Positions 17,752 through 26,778 of a stretch of 64,000 nt of DNA are shown here, piece by piece. The stretch lies in the NCBI GenBank assembly GCA_030539275.1, contig JAUNSK010000012.1, positions 42,890 through 106,889 on the forward strand. The letters are read 5' to 3'. The DNA is from Oscillospiraceae bacterium (GTDB lineage Bacteria; Bacillota; Clostridia; Oscillospirales; Ruminococcaceae). Each line of letters opens with the position of its first letter. The first letter of the stretch is position 1. The notes beneath the pieces are model-generated. The model had not been told where the DNA came from, made no database searches, and saw only the letters and a list, made by a program, of their open reading frames with translations. A program made the translations under genes and the position numbers.

Positions 17752-18255
17752 TTGGAAACTAATCGTTTGATTTTAAGAAAATATGAAGAAAGAGACCTTG
17801 AAGACCTTTATGAATACCTGTCAGATCCTGAAGTAGTAAAATATGAACCGTATAAGCCTATGACAATGGATGAGACAAAGGAAAACCTCAGCTGGCGTAT
17901 TTCGGCTGAAGAGATGATAGCTGTGGAAGAAAAATCACATCATAAAATGATAGGAAACATTTATCTGGGAAAGCGTGAATTTGATACACTTGAATTAGGT
18001 TATGTATTTAATAAAAATTTCTGGTCAAAGGGCTATGCTAAGGAGAGCTGTCAGGCTGTAATAGACAAAGCAGCTGCTGACGGGATCCACAGGATATTTG
18101 CTGAGTGTGATCCGCTCAATCCCGCTTCATGGCATCTGCTTGAAAGTCTGGGTTTTGTAAGAGAAGCACATTTCAGGAGCAATGTTTACTTCTGGACAGA
18201 CGAGAACGGTGAGCCTGTGTGGAAGGATACATATGTTTATGCAAAGCTTTTATAA
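17752..18255 (+). CDS. GNAT acetyltransferase, RimJ/RimL-like
   Basis: About 167 residues. The sequence LETNRLILRKYEERDLEDLYEYL at the start is the hallmark of the RimJ/RimL branch (Acetyltransf_3), followed by LELGYVFNKNFWSKGYAKES, which carries the acetyl-CoA pyrophosphate-binding region, and IFAECDPLNPASWHLLESLGF. Start is uncertain: TTG at 17752 with GAAAGAG upstream, or TTG at 17731. It probably acetylates a small amine or a protein N-terminus; the substrate cannot be told from sequence. It lies 61 bases after the MerR gene and may be cotranscribed. Confidence 0.8.
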   Translation: METNRLILRKYEERDLEDLYEYLSDPEVVKYEPYKPMTMDETKENLSWRISAEEMIAVEEKSHHKMIGNIYLGKREFDTLELGYVFNKNFWSKGYAKESCQAVIDKAAADGIHRIFAECDPLNPASWHLLESLGFVREAHFRSNVYFWTDENGEPVWKDTYVYAKLL

Positions 18256-18326
18256 TAAAGGATTCTGCCTGTCTTAAAATTAAAGTTCTTCTGAAATAAA
18301 ATAGTTCTTGACATTGGTATAATACC

Positions 18327-19178
18327 ATGGTTTATACTGAACTCAACAGGGAAAGGCCCCTGAAATATCAGCCGTTTACCGGCAGACTGGAGTTCGGTAT
18401 GAATAAATATCGTAATATTTACATTGTAATGAATTATGTTGTATTTCTTGTGCTGTTTTGCATAGTAGGCGCAGTAAATACGTTTGTAACTGACAACAGG
18501 GCAGTTCTTCAGGTGCTTAAAACTATTCTTGCATGGACATCATTTTTTGTTCTGCTTGTAATGTTTAAAAAGCTTATGCCGGATAAGACATTCGGACAGT
18601 TTGTGAAGGGTATGTTTGCACAGAAGCTTGACCTGAAAATTTTTTCATCTATTTTTGCAGTTTCACTTATTATTTTTATTCTAAGTGTTTATGCCGCTTC
18701 CGTGATCTCTGATACAACATTCAGCTCTCTTTTTAATATATCCTTTAAGTCTGTTGCAGGCGGATTTTTTGTTCAGCTTGTAAGCGGACCTATTGGAGAG
18801 GAACCGGGCTACAGGGGATATCTTTTCCCTGAGCTTACGAAAAAACACAGCATTATTATGAGTGGTCTAATCGTCGGACTTTTATGGGGCTTCTGGCATT
18901 TCCCGCTCTGGATCATTACAGGGTATAAGGGAGCGCAGCTGATTATTTACAGCGTATGTTTTCTTATAAGTATTGTCTGTGCATGCGTGGTAATGTGTAT
19001 TACATACAGCATCAATAAAAATATACTCAACTGTATTCTGATCCACCAGATGGTAAATTTCACGGTAAGTTCACTATACACCGGTGATATACTTGCAGTA
19101 ATAATACCGATGGCTATACAATATCTGATCTGCACTGCTGTAATATGCTTTATATTTATAAAAAAACAAAAAAAATAA
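18327..19178 (+). CDS. CPBP-family intramembrane metalloprotease (CAAX protease-like)
   Basis: About 283 residues with around seven membrane helices. The catalytic motifs are present: GPIGEEPGYRGYLFPEL (EExxxR box with Glu-Glu and Arg) and FWHFPLW, the second motif with His, then a third near CILIHQMVNFTVS. These are the Abi/CPBP glutamic-type intramembrane proteases, in Gram-positives often linked to bacteriocin immunity. A TATAAT just before the ATG at 18327 hints that the real start could be the ATG at 18399, which has CTGGAG upstream. Substrate unknown. Confidence 0.8.
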   Translation: MVYTELNRERPLKYQPFTGRLEFGMNKYRNIYIVMNYVVFLVLFCIVGAVNTFVTDNRAVLQVLKTILAWTSFFVLLVMFKKLMPDKTFGQFVKGMFAQKLDLKIFSSIFAVSLIIFILSVYAASVISDTTFSSLFNISFKSVAGGFFVQLVSGPIGEEPGYRGYLFPELTKKHSIIMSGLIVGLLWGFWHFPLWIITGYKGAQLIIYSVCFLISIVCACVVMCITYSINKNILNCILIHQMVNFTVSSLYTGDILAVIIPMAIQYLICTAVICFIFIKKQKK

Positions 19179-19287
19179 TAAGATTATAGTATTTTAAGTA
19201 CTCCGCGTTGTAATTGACTGTCTGATATGGTACAATATATATAATTGCCCTGACATAGACATTTTTTATGACGTAAAGGAGTTTGTG

Positions 19288-20037
19288 ATGACAAAAGCAC
19301 TTAAAATCTGCGGAATTGTTCTTGGCGCTGCGATCTTAATATGTATCATAGCTTATATCATTATTTTGATTTTTGTCCCCGGTTTGTTTTTATATCTTCA
19401 TACATTAAAAGAATGCCCGAATATTAATGACAAAATAGAGGAGTATCCTTATTATGACACGGTTGTTCCTGATGATTATCAAAAAGTTAAGGCCGGAGTA
19501 TTCTACATAAGCGGGCCTATGGATGATTATCTTGTCGGCAGAACCAGTTCAGTTAAGACAGTTTTTAAAAACAGTGAAAGAAATTTTATGGTTATGTCCA
19601 CTTCGAGTTCAGCCGGATCGGTTGATTTTTCAGACAGTGATTATCCCGATCTTGATAAAAGTGATTATATTCATTTTTTTGAGTCAATTAAATATAATTA
19701 CCCGCAGAATAATAAGGAAATGAAAATATTTATTCGTAACGGACTGAATCTCAGATTAAGCCTTCATCTCAGGGGAAAAGATAAAAAAGTATACAAACAA
19801 TTTGCCTCTAAGAAAGAAATGGTATCAGGCCTGGAGAAGATATATGCATATAAAAAAGGAAATGTTGACTGTTTTGTGTGTAATTGCAGTATCTCTGATA
19901 GTAAAAAAAGCGGGACTTTCTGGAGTATAGATGCATACACCGGAGATAATGCAGAAACAGTAAATAAAATATCTATATCATCAAACGATATTGATGAAAT
20001 AAAAAAAGTGATTGCATCTGTGGAGATGGCAGAGTAA
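19288..20037 (+). CDS. Membrane-anchored hypothetical protein
   Basis: 249 residues from the ATG at 19288, six bases after AAAGGAG. One long N-terminal helix (residues about 8-37, rich in Ile/Leu) anchors an outside-facing domain with many Lys and Asp and Ser-Asp-type turns (SSAGSVDFSDSDYPDLDKSD). No conserved motif is recognised. It is the last gene before a terminator and a gene-poor stretch. Confidence 0.65.
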   Translation: MTKALKICGIVLGAAILICIIAYIIILIFVPGLFLYLHTLKECPNINDKIEEYPYYDTVVPDDYQKVKAGVFYISGPMDDYLVGRTSSVKTVFKNSERNFMVMSTSSSAGSVDFSDSDYPDLDKSDYIHFFESIKYNYPQNNKEMKIFIRNGLNLRLSLHLRGKDKKVYKQFASKKEMVSGLEKIYAYKKGNVDCFVCNCSISDSKKSGTFWSIDAYTGDNAETVNKISISSNDIDEIKKVIASVEMAE

Positions 20038-20070
20038 CTGTTCAGCGTGACTTATTAATACTTTTAATAA

Positions 20071-20129
20071 TCTGAGAAAAAATACTGCGCTTTAATTAAA
20101 GTGCGGTATTATTCCTCAGATTCTTTTTT
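20071..20129 (+). terminator. Intrinsic terminator with nested stem
   Basis: Inner stem AATACTGCGCTTT / AAAGTGCGGTATT (two G-T pairs) inside an outer TCTGAG / CTCAGA, followed by TTCTTTTTT. Confidence 0.7.
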
Positions 20130-20223
20130 GCTGTCTGAATTTGCCTTATTCAACAAAAAATCATAAGTGGTATCGACTGAACAGGGACAAGTATCAAAAG
20201 TATAAAATAATTAGCAATATAGG

Positions 20224-20274
20224 TTGACTTTACCATTTAACATGGTGTATAATATAAAAAACCAGTAAATGGTA
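20224..20274 (+). promoter_or_regulatory. Promoter with repressor-type inverted repeats
   Basis: TTGACT (20224), 18-base spacer, TATAAT (20248-20253). The spacer contains ACCAT-ttaac-ATGGT (20232-20246), and TACCATTTA (20231-20239) is repeated inverted as TAAATGGTA (20266-20274), so operator half-sites cover the promoter. The first frame downstream is the decayed gene at 20436. Confidence 0.5.
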
Positions 20275-20435
20275 TAATCAGGCTGAAAACAAAGATTTTA
20301 TCACACATCCTGTTTGTGAACTTATTTCAGCTGTAAACTAGTTTTCTTTATACTTCACATTACGAGTGACGTGTTAAGATAAAAAATAATTGCCTTATGG
20401 CAGAAAGGATGAGAAATAATAGAAGGAACAGCAGG

Positions 20436-20629
20436 ATGCTGGACAATAGCACTATGAAGCCTGTCTCTCTCCCGGAGAAGGTTGCAACAGCATTTTCATC
20501 AGTAACTTCAAAATTAGTGGGCACTGAGTATATGACGGTTTTTATTGCGGTAGTCAGGTAGTGAAGGGATGCAATTACATGATAATATTCAAACAGATAC
20601 AGATCTTCGTAATTGTGCTGTATGATTAA
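20436..20629 (+). pseudogene. Frameshifted small gene of unknown family
   Basis: The ATG at 20436 starts a frame reading MLDNSTMKPVSLPEKVATAF, then SSVTSKLVGTEYM, which stops at 20561. In another frame the sequence carries on as FYCGSQVVKGCNYMIIFKQ up to a stop at 20629. The two pieces read like one small globular protein broken by an indel near 20540-20550; I recall intact Ruminococcus proteins with the same run of motifs. GAAGGA lies before the ATG and a promoter at 20224-20253. The family has no function known to me. Confidence 0.45.
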
Positions 20630-20983
20630 AGAACGGTATTAAAGAACATATAGTCAGAAACCTGAGAAAATGGCACCTGGAACCGGATACACAGTTCTTA
20701 AGTATATTTATGATTCTCTGCTGTAATAGCCGGAACATTTTGAAACGATATTTATATTATATTTCTTATAAGTTTGTTTAAATCATGGCTTTCAGAAATA
20801 TTACCGGTTGCATGGAATATGAAATCCATTGTTCTGAAAAAAACTAATTTAAATGAAATACATATTTTTCATTATATTCCGGCTGCAAATTCCTGTCTGA
20901 GTACGAGGATGATTTATCAGATTTTTCCTCAGTTACTTTTGTCCGGATTCTGCATCCGAAGTTTATATTATGCAAGTTCATAC
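20630..20983. other. Gene-poor, probably decayed sequence
   Basis: No convincing gene. An 95-codon frame at 20774-21061 lacks a ribosome binding site and overruns the strong terminator at 20984, so it is not accepted. Possible traces of the frameshifted gene's C-terminus lie at about 20640-20720. Confidence 0.35.
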
Positions 20984-21020
20984 AGAACCCTCTCTGTTAT
21001 CTCAGAGAGGGTTCTTATTT
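20984..21020 (+). terminator. Intrinsic terminator
   Basis: Perfect 13-bp stem AGAACCCTCTCTG / CAGAGAGGGTTCT with a 6-base loop and TATTTTT. Confidence 0.85.
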
Positions 21021-21145
21021 TTAATGATTTATATGCTTTATCTGTTGCATATTTATGCTAAAAATGTTATAATACTTATATGTTTTGAGGATTAATGATA
21101 CAAAAAATGTATTATTTTTACGAAAGGAAGTGTGATATCATTCAA

Positions 21146-22012
21146 ATGAAAATTCTTGTTGCAGGCGGCACACGTTTTTTTGGAATTCCTATGGTAAAAT
21201 CACTTATCAAGGACGGGTTTGACGTTACAGTAGCTACAAGGGGGAAAACTGAGGATCCGTTCGGAGATTCGGTTTCACGCATAATTTATGACAGACATGA
21301 TGAGAGCAGTACGGCCAGTGCAATGAAGGGAAGAAGCTTTGACATTGTAATCGATAAGATCGCATATTGTTCGCAGGATGTTGAACTTCTGTCAAAATAT
21401 CTTTCCTGCGGCAGATACATACTTATGTCAAGTGCGGCTGTTTATAAGCCAATGCGTGCGAACACACCAGAAAGTGATTTTAATGCAGGCAATTACGGGT
21501 ACCGGCTCTGCAGACGGGAAGACTCTGATTATGGTGAGGTCAAGCGACAGGCTGAATGTGCAGCTTTCAGGACCTTCGGAGAGTCAGGCTATACAGCCGT
21601 ACGTTATCCTGTGGTTATGGGAAAACATGATTATACCGGAAGACTTCAGTTTTATGTCTCACATATCGTGAACGGCATACCGATGTTTGTTGATGATCTG
21701 GATTGTGAGATAAGTTTTATTGAAGAAAATGAGGCAGGTAACTTTCTGGAATTTCTGGTATCCCACAAAGTAGCCGGACCTGTGAACGGATGTTCTTTAA
21801 GTGGTATAAGTATACGCTCAATTATTGACTTCATAGAGAAAAGAACAAACAAAAAGGCAGTTTTATCAGATTCGGGTGACGCAGCACCATACAACGGATA
21901 TGAAGCACACTCGACTCTCAGTACAGAAATCGCGGAAAATGCAGGCTATAAGTTCAGCAATATTAATGACTGGATATTCAGACTTATAGATTTCTATCTT
22001 AATGAACTATAA
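21146..22012 (+). CDS. NAD-dependent epimerase/dehydratase (extended SDR)
   Basis: 288 residues starting MKILVAGGTRFFGIPMVKSL, the Rossmann GGTRFFG nucleotide-binding loop. ILMSSAAVYKP supplies the active-site Ser and the following Tyr; the canonical YxxxK is not obvious, YGEVKRQAE (Tyr-x-x-x-Lys) being the best candidate. The longer frame from 21095 would put 17 residues before the Rossmann strand, so the ATG at 21146 is preferred, though AAAGGAAG is then rather far (about 15 bases). It resembles isoflavone-reductase-like or UDP-sugar epimerase relatives common in clostridia. Substrate unknown. It is a single gene, not part of the rfb operon. Confidence 0.75.
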   Translation: MKILVAGGTRFFGIPMVKSLIKDGFDVTVATRGKTEDPFGDSVSRIIYDRHDESSTASAMKGRSFDIVIDKIAYCSQDVELLSKYLSCGRYILMSSAAVYKPMRANTPESDFNAGNYGYRLCRREDSDYGEVKRQAECAAFRTFGESGYTAVRYPVVMGKHDYTGRLQFYVSHIVNGIPMFVDDLDCEISFIEENEAGNFLEFLVSHKVAGPVNGCSLSGISIRSIIDFIEKRTNKKAVLSDSGDAAPYNGYEAHSTLSTEIAENAGYKFSNINDWIFRLIDFYLNEL

Positions 22013-22110
22013 GATTATTGTTTATTCAGTGAGTATCCGGTAACCTTTTTATGCGGCAGTTAATTGTGATACATATTATTCATAACTTGTTTTACTGGCA
22101 GAGAAACAGG

Positions 22111-22139
22111 TTATGAGAAAGAAAACGTTTTCGTATAAT
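22111..22139 (+). promoter_or_regulatory. Promoter with LacI/CcpA-like operator for the GH95 gene
   Basis: TTATGA (22111), 17-base spacer, TATAAT (22134-22139). The spacer holds the perfect palindrome GAAAACGTTTTC (22121-22132), with the central CG typical of LacI-family sites and close to a cre box, so binding would block RNA polymerase. Confidence 0.55.
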
Positions 22140-22165
22140 CAGATGAATCAGGGAGGGTTGATTTG

Positions 22166-25100
22166 ATGAGGTTTGTAAAATTAAGAAAATGTATATCAGC
22201 CGGACTTGCAGTGTGTATGGCAGCAGGGGCGGCAGTGAATGTGCCGGACAATAAGGCAGTTCACAACAGCGGTTATATTGCAGAAGCTGAAAGTGTACAT
22301 GATGATGACCTTGTTCTTCGATATGACAAAATGGCGGGAACGGTGAATACTGATAACGCATGGAATAATTCCGAATCATTTTATCGTGCACTTCCGCTTG
22401 GAAACGGTCGAATAGGTGCAATGGTTTATGGAAACTGTCCGGATGAGCTTATTGATCTCAACGAATGTACAGTCTGGAGTTCAGGCCCCGGCGACAACAA
22501 CAGGCAGGGTGCTGGTGACCATCTGAAAGAGGTACAGTCACTGCTTGAAAATTCAAAGTACTCAGAAGCCAACAAAATTATTTCACAGTATATGATAGGA
22601 TCAGGTCAGGCAAAGTATCAGAAGGTAGGTTCACTCAAGCTTTCGTTCGGACATGATTATGTTTCTGATTATTCGAGACAGCTTGATATGAATGACGCAG
22701 TTGCTTCATCATCATATACCTGCGGCGGGGTCAAGTATACAAGAGAGACTTTTGTAAGTCATCCTGATGATGTTATGGTAACACGAATAACCTGTGACAA
22801 GAAAGGTGCTCTGTCAATGACAGCCACATATGACGGGGTCCTCAATGGTACTGTAACCACAGAAAAAGGTGATACACTTGTTGCGAATGGTCACGCAGAC
22901 GGTGATCTCGGACTTTACGGAGCTGTATATTTTTCTACGCGCAGCAGATTTATTAATGAAAACGGTGTAGTAAGTACAGCTGGTGGAAAAGTTACTGTAT
23001 CCGGGGCAGATTCTCTGCTTATCCTTACGTCAGTACGTACAAATTTTATTGACTATAAAACATGCAACGGTGATGAAAAAGGTGATGCACTGGCAGATAT
23101 AAACAGGGTGTCAGAAATGTCTTATGATACACTGTACAAGAATCATTCAGATGATTATCAGGAACTGTTCAAACGTGTAGATATAGATCTCGGCGGAGAC
23201 AGTGAAGTAACAAATGCAAAAACGATAGAGACACGTATAGCTGAATTCAGTAAAACAAATGATCCGAAGATGGTAAAAACTTTGTTTCAGTTCGGAAGGT
23301 ATCTTATGATAAGTGCATCACGTGACGCACAGGCTATGAATCTTCAGGGTATCTGGAACAAGTACTCAGCCCCGGCATGGGGCAGCAAATCCACTACAAA
23401 CATAAATTATGAAATGAATTACTGGCCGGCATTCACAACAAATCTGGCTGAATGCTTTGAGCCGTTCGTAAAAAAAGCTGAGGATCTTCAGAAAACAGGA
23501 CACGAAACTGCTAAGGTCCATTACGGAATAAACGACGGCTGGGTCCTTCATCACAACACTGATATCTGGAACAGAAGCGGCCCTATTGATGGTTCATGGG
23601 GTCAGTGGCCTGTCGGCGGAGCATGGATCTCAAATATGCTGTATGACGCATACCGCTTCAATCAGGACGAGGATTATCTGCAAGAGGTTTATCCTGTTAT
23701 CAAAGGAAGCGCAGAGTTTCTTAATGAGCTTATGAAGAAGGAAACGATAGACGGTCAGGATTATATGGTAATAAGCCCGAGTGCATCTCCTGAACTGCCG
23801 CTTCCTGGTTATCCCTGGAATGATAATGTATACTGTTCTTATGGTGTCACAATGGATAACAGTATCTGTCGTGAGCTGTTCAAGGACACTACAGATGCAT
23901 CATCGATCCTTGGTCAGGACTCCGGTTTCAGAGGGGAGCTTGAGTCAAAGCTTTCACTTATTAAACCTGAAACCATCGGAAAATGGGGACAGCTTCAGGA
24001 ATGGGCATATGACTGGGATAATAAAAATGAAACACACCGTCATATTTCACATTTGTATTCTCTGTTCCCGGGAAATAATGTAACGCCATATGAAAATGAA
24101 ACTGTTGCAGACGCAGCCAGGGTATCTCTTAATGCAAGAGGAGATGCAGGCACAGGATGGTCAGAGGCATGGAAGCTTAACTGCTGGGCAAGGCTCTGTG
24201 ACGGTGAGCATGCTTATAATTTTATAAGACTTCTGATCACACCGGTTGGTGCGGACGGAAGACTGTACGATAATCTCTGGGATGCACATCCGCCGTTCCA
24301 GATCGACGGTAACTTTGGCTTTACATCCGGTGTAGCAGAAATGCTGCTTCAGAGTCAGAATGATATGATACAGCTGCTTCCGGCACTGCCGTCACAGTGG
24401 AAGACAGGCCATGCAAACGGATTGTGTGCAAGAGGAAATTTTGAAATATCAAAGATGAGCTGGTCTGACGGAAAACTGAGATCCGTTTGCGTTTTGTCTG
24501 GATCAGGCGGTGTCTGCTCTCTGAAGTACGGCAGTACACAGATAAGCTTTGAGACCAAAGCAGGAGAAGAGTATAGTCTTAATGGAAATCTGCAGTTCTG
24601 CGATGATACACAAACGCTTCAGAATCTTGCTTTGAATAAAAAAGTTACAGCATCAGGGGAGACAAAATCAGAAGAAGCAATATATGCTGTTGACGGTGAT
24701 AAAACTACAAAATGGTGCGATATGGGCGGACTTTCAGATGAGTGGATCCAGATAGACCTTGGTGAAGCAAAGGATATAGAGCGCTATGTCTTAAGTCTTG
24801 CCGGTACAGCTGAGGACATCTGCTATAACGCAAGGGATTTCAGGCTGCAGACGAGTATAAACGGTACTGACTGGACTGATGCAGATACAGTATACGGAAA
24901 TACCAAGAGTGTATACACCAGTAATATAGATAAAACTTACGCACAGTTCGTACGACTGTATTTTATAACGTCTACTCAGAATAATCAGGGCGGTGCAAGA
25001 GTCTATGACATTGAACTCTGGGGAACAGGAGAAGCTCCCGGAGCAAGATGTGCGTATGTAAAAACAGGAGCTGAATCTTTTGATTTTATGTATGGAGATA

Positions 25101-25636
25101 TACAGACAGAGACTTCTGATACTGGCGACGCGGATATAGGATATATAACGGACGGTTCATATGTTGTATACAGAAACATGGATTTTGAAACAGGGCCTGA
25201 AGGATTCATGGTAAGTGCTTCAAGTGATACAGAGGGAGGAACGATCGAGATAAGAGCCGGAGGAACTGACGGAAAGCTGCTTGGTACCTGCGGGATTGCA
25301 GGCACGCAGGGCTGGCAGAACTATGAGACGCTAAGCTGCGCTGCATCAGAATGTACAGGAAAGCAGGATGTCTATCTGATCTTCAAAGGTGATTCGGGAT
25401 ATCTGTTCAATATTGAATGGTTCAGCTTTTATGGAATCAAAGGAGATATTGACCGTACATCACGTATAGGCATAAGAGACTTTATATATATGAAAGATCA
25501 CATTCTGAGCGGCGGCAGTTCCCTGACAGGTCTTGCTCTGTCGAATGCAGATATAAACAGTGATGACAAGGTTGACATTACTGATGCAGTGATCCTTCAG
25601 GAGTTCCTTACCGGAATGCGTTCACAGCTTGAATAA
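22166..25636 (+). CDS. Secreted GH95 alpha-L-fucosidase with two carbohydrate-binding modules and a type I dockerin
   Basis: 1156 residues from the ATG at 22166 (GGGAGGG upstream). Signal peptide about 1-35. The GH95 catalytic part covers about 45-805: LPLGNGRIGAMVYG near the start, TNINYEMNYWP at about 411 with the paired catalytic-site Asn residues, Glu612 in QLQEWAYD, and Asp714 in FQIDGNFG, matching the residues known from Bifidobacterium AfcA. Residues about 815-955 are an F5/8 type C (CBM32-like) module (NLALNKKVTASG, WIQIDLGEAKDIERY); about 960-1090 a CBM6-like module (ITDGSYVVYRNMDF, FNIEWFSFYG). The last 64 residues are a dockerin: the second loop DINSDDKVDITD is canonical, the first DIDRTSRIGIRD lacks the Asp at position 5. 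It should release terminal fucose from glycans while docked on a scaffoldin or surface cohesin. Single gene between its own promoter and terminator. Confidence 0.9.
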   Translation: MRFVKLRKCISAGLAVCMAAGAAVNVPDNKAVHNSGYIAEAESVHDDDLVLRYDKMAGTVNTDNAWNNSESFYRALPLGNGRIGAMVYGNCPDELIDLNECTVWSSGPGDNNRQGAGDHLKEVQSLLENSKYSEANKIISQYMIGSGQAKYQKVGSLKLSFGHDYVSDYSRQLDMNDAVASSSYTCGGVKYTRETFVSHPDDVMVTRITCDKKGALSMTATYDGVLNGTVTTEKGDTLVANGHADGDLGLYGAVYFSTRSRFINENGVVSTAGGKVTVSGADSLLILTSVRTNFIDYKTCNGDEKGDALADINRVSEMSYDTLYKNHSDDYQELFKRVDIDLGGDSEVTNAKTIETRIAEFSKTNDPKMVKTLFQFGRYLMISASRDAQAMNLQGIWNKYSAPAWGSKSTTNINYEMNYWPAFTTNLAECFEPFVKKAEDLQKTGHETAKVHYGINDGWVLHHNTDIWNRSGPIDGSWGQWPVGGAWISNMLYDAYRFNQDEDYLQEVYPVIKGSAEFLNELMKKETIDGQDYMVISPSASPELPLPGYPWNDNVYCSYGVTMDNSICRELFKDTTDASSILGQDSGFRGELESKLSLIKPETIGKWGQLQEWAYDWDNKNETHRHISHLYSLFPGNNVTPYENETVADAARVSLNARGDAGTGWSEAWKLNCWARLCDGEHAYNFIRLLITPVGADGRLYDNLWDAHPPFQIDGNFGFTSGVAEMLLQSQNDMIQLLPALPSQWKTGHANGLCARGNFEISKMSWSDGKLRSVCVLSGSGGVCSLKYGSTQISFETKAGEEYSLNGNLQFCDDTQTLQNLALNKKVTASGETKSEEAIYAVDGDKTTKWCDMGGLSDEWIQIDLGEAKDIERYVLSLAGTAEDICYNARDFRLQTSINGTDWTDADTVYGNTKSVYTSNIDKTYAQFVRLYFITSTQNNQGGARVYDIELWGTGEAPGARCAYVKTGAESFDFMYGDIQTETSDTGDADIGYITDGSYVVYRNMDFETGPEGFMVSASSDTEGGTIEIRAGGTDGKLLGTCGIAGTQGWQNYETLSCAASECTGKQDVYLIFKGDSGYLFNIEWFSFYGIKGDIDRTSRIGIRDFIYMKDHILSGGSSLTGLALSNADINSDDKVDITDAVILQEFLTGMRSQLE

Positions 25637-25716
25637 CCGATGTAATACGGATAAAGTCTATGAAAAAAATATTTACAGTCAACATAAAGTCAGCAAATAA
25701 GTAAATTTACTTTATA

Positions 25717-25763
25717 GCCGGAAGCATGATGTTTCACAGTTCATGTTTCCGGCAATTTTTTTT
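25717..25763 (+). terminator. Terminator of the GH95 gene
   Basis: Stem GCCGGAAGCATGA / TCATGTTTCCGGC (one mismatch-type G-T) followed by AATTTTTTTT. Confidence 0.85.
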
Positions 25764-25802
25764 GCAATTCTACAGATTATATGTAAAATATATAAATAAT
25801 AT

Positions 25803-25831
25803 TTGACATTTGCTAATTAATGGTGTAAAAT
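25803..25831 (+). promoter_or_regulatory. Distal promoter of the dideoxyhexose operon
   Basis: Consensus TTGACA (25803-25808), exactly 17-base spacer, TAAAAT (25826-25831). The transcript would begin about 165 bases before rfbF and include a GAAGACCGG / CCGGACTTC hairpin (25919-25950). Confidence 0.65.
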
Positions 25832-25951
25832 AGATAATTGATACTGTATAAATTTTTTATTAGTTTTTATATGCAAATTAAATTTTTTTGATATAAAATG
25901 TTTATTCATCTTGATAAAGAAGACCGGCACATGCAGGAGATCCGGACTTCG

Positions 25952-25980
25952 TTGACAGTATATAAATAATATGTTAGAAT
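25952..25980 (+). promoter_or_regulatory. Proximal promoter of the dideoxyhexose operon
   Basis: TTGACA (25952-25957), 17-base spacer, TAGAAT (25975-25980), starting directly after the hairpin at 25919-25950 and 25 bases before the rfbF start. Confidence 0.6.
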
Positions 25981-26004
25981 ATTTTCTAAAAGAGGGGTGT
26001 TTTA

Positions 26005-26778
26005 ATGAAAGTGGTAATATTAGCAGGGGGGTTTGGGACTCGTATTATTGAGGAAAGTTATATTCGTCCAAAGCCAATGGTCGAGATAGGCGGAATGCCG
26101 ATATTATGGCATATAATGAAAGAATTTTTCTATTACGGATATGATGAGTTTATTATTTGTGCAGGATATAAGCAGCACATTATAAAAGAATTTTTCGCTG
26201 ATTATTATCTTCACAGAAGTGATATAACATTTGACTTCAGTGCGGACAACAACATAATAATACACAATAATGCTGCAGAACCCTGGAAGGTAACTATTAT
26301 AGATACTGGTCTTAATACAATGACCGGCGGCCGTGTCAAGCGTATCAGGGATTACATAGGAAATGAGACTTTTATGCTTACTTATGGTGACGGGGTAAGT
26401 GATGTCAACATATCTGAGCTCGTTGATTTTCATAAATCACACGGTAAGATGGCTACGATCACAGCTATAAGTGTAAATCAGCGTTTTGGTGTGCTTGATA
26501 TAGATGAAAACTCAGCAATAAAGTCAATGCGTGAAAAAAGCGACGTTGACGGCAGCGTGATAAACGGCGGATATATGGTTCTTGAACCTCAAATATTTGA
26601 TCTTATTGAAGGCGATGAAACAGTATTTGAAAAAGAACCTCTTGAATCTGCTGTCAAAATGGGACAGCTCATGGCATACAAACATAATGGATTCTGGCAG
26701 TGCATGGACACTCAGCGTGACATGCTGCAGCTTGAAGCTTTGTGGAATTCCGGAAGTGCTCCATGGAGGAAATGGTAA
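26005..26778 (+). CDS. rfbF: Glucose-1-phosphate cytidylyltransferase
   Basis: 257 residues, the usual length of the family. The nucleotidyltransferase signature is MKVVILAGGFGTRIIEES, followed by RPKPMVEIGGMPILWHIM, with GDGVSDVNI carrying the metal-binding Asp. It makes CDP-glucose from CTP and glucose-1-phosphate, the first committed step to CDP-3,6-dideoxyhexoses. The order rfbF-rfbG-rfbH is that of known O-antigen clusters. Its stop overlaps the start of rfbG (TAATG). AGAGGGG precedes the ATG. Confidence 0.92.
   Translation: MKVVILAGGFGTRIIEESYIRPKPMVEIGGMPILWHIMKEFFYYGYDEFIICAGYKQHIIKEFFADYYLHRSDITFDFSADNNIIIHNNAAEPWKVTIIDTGLNTMTGGRVKRIRDYIGNETFMLTYGDGVSDVNISELVDFHKSHGKMATITAISVNQRFGVLDIDENSAIKSMREKSDVDGSVINGGYMVLEPQIFDLIEGDETVFEKEPLESAVKMGQLMAYKHNGFWQCMDTQRDMLQLEALWNSGSAPWRKW

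Noticed and set aside
20774-21061. 95-codon frame
   Set aside because: No ribosome binding site and it runs across the strong terminator at 20984-21015.
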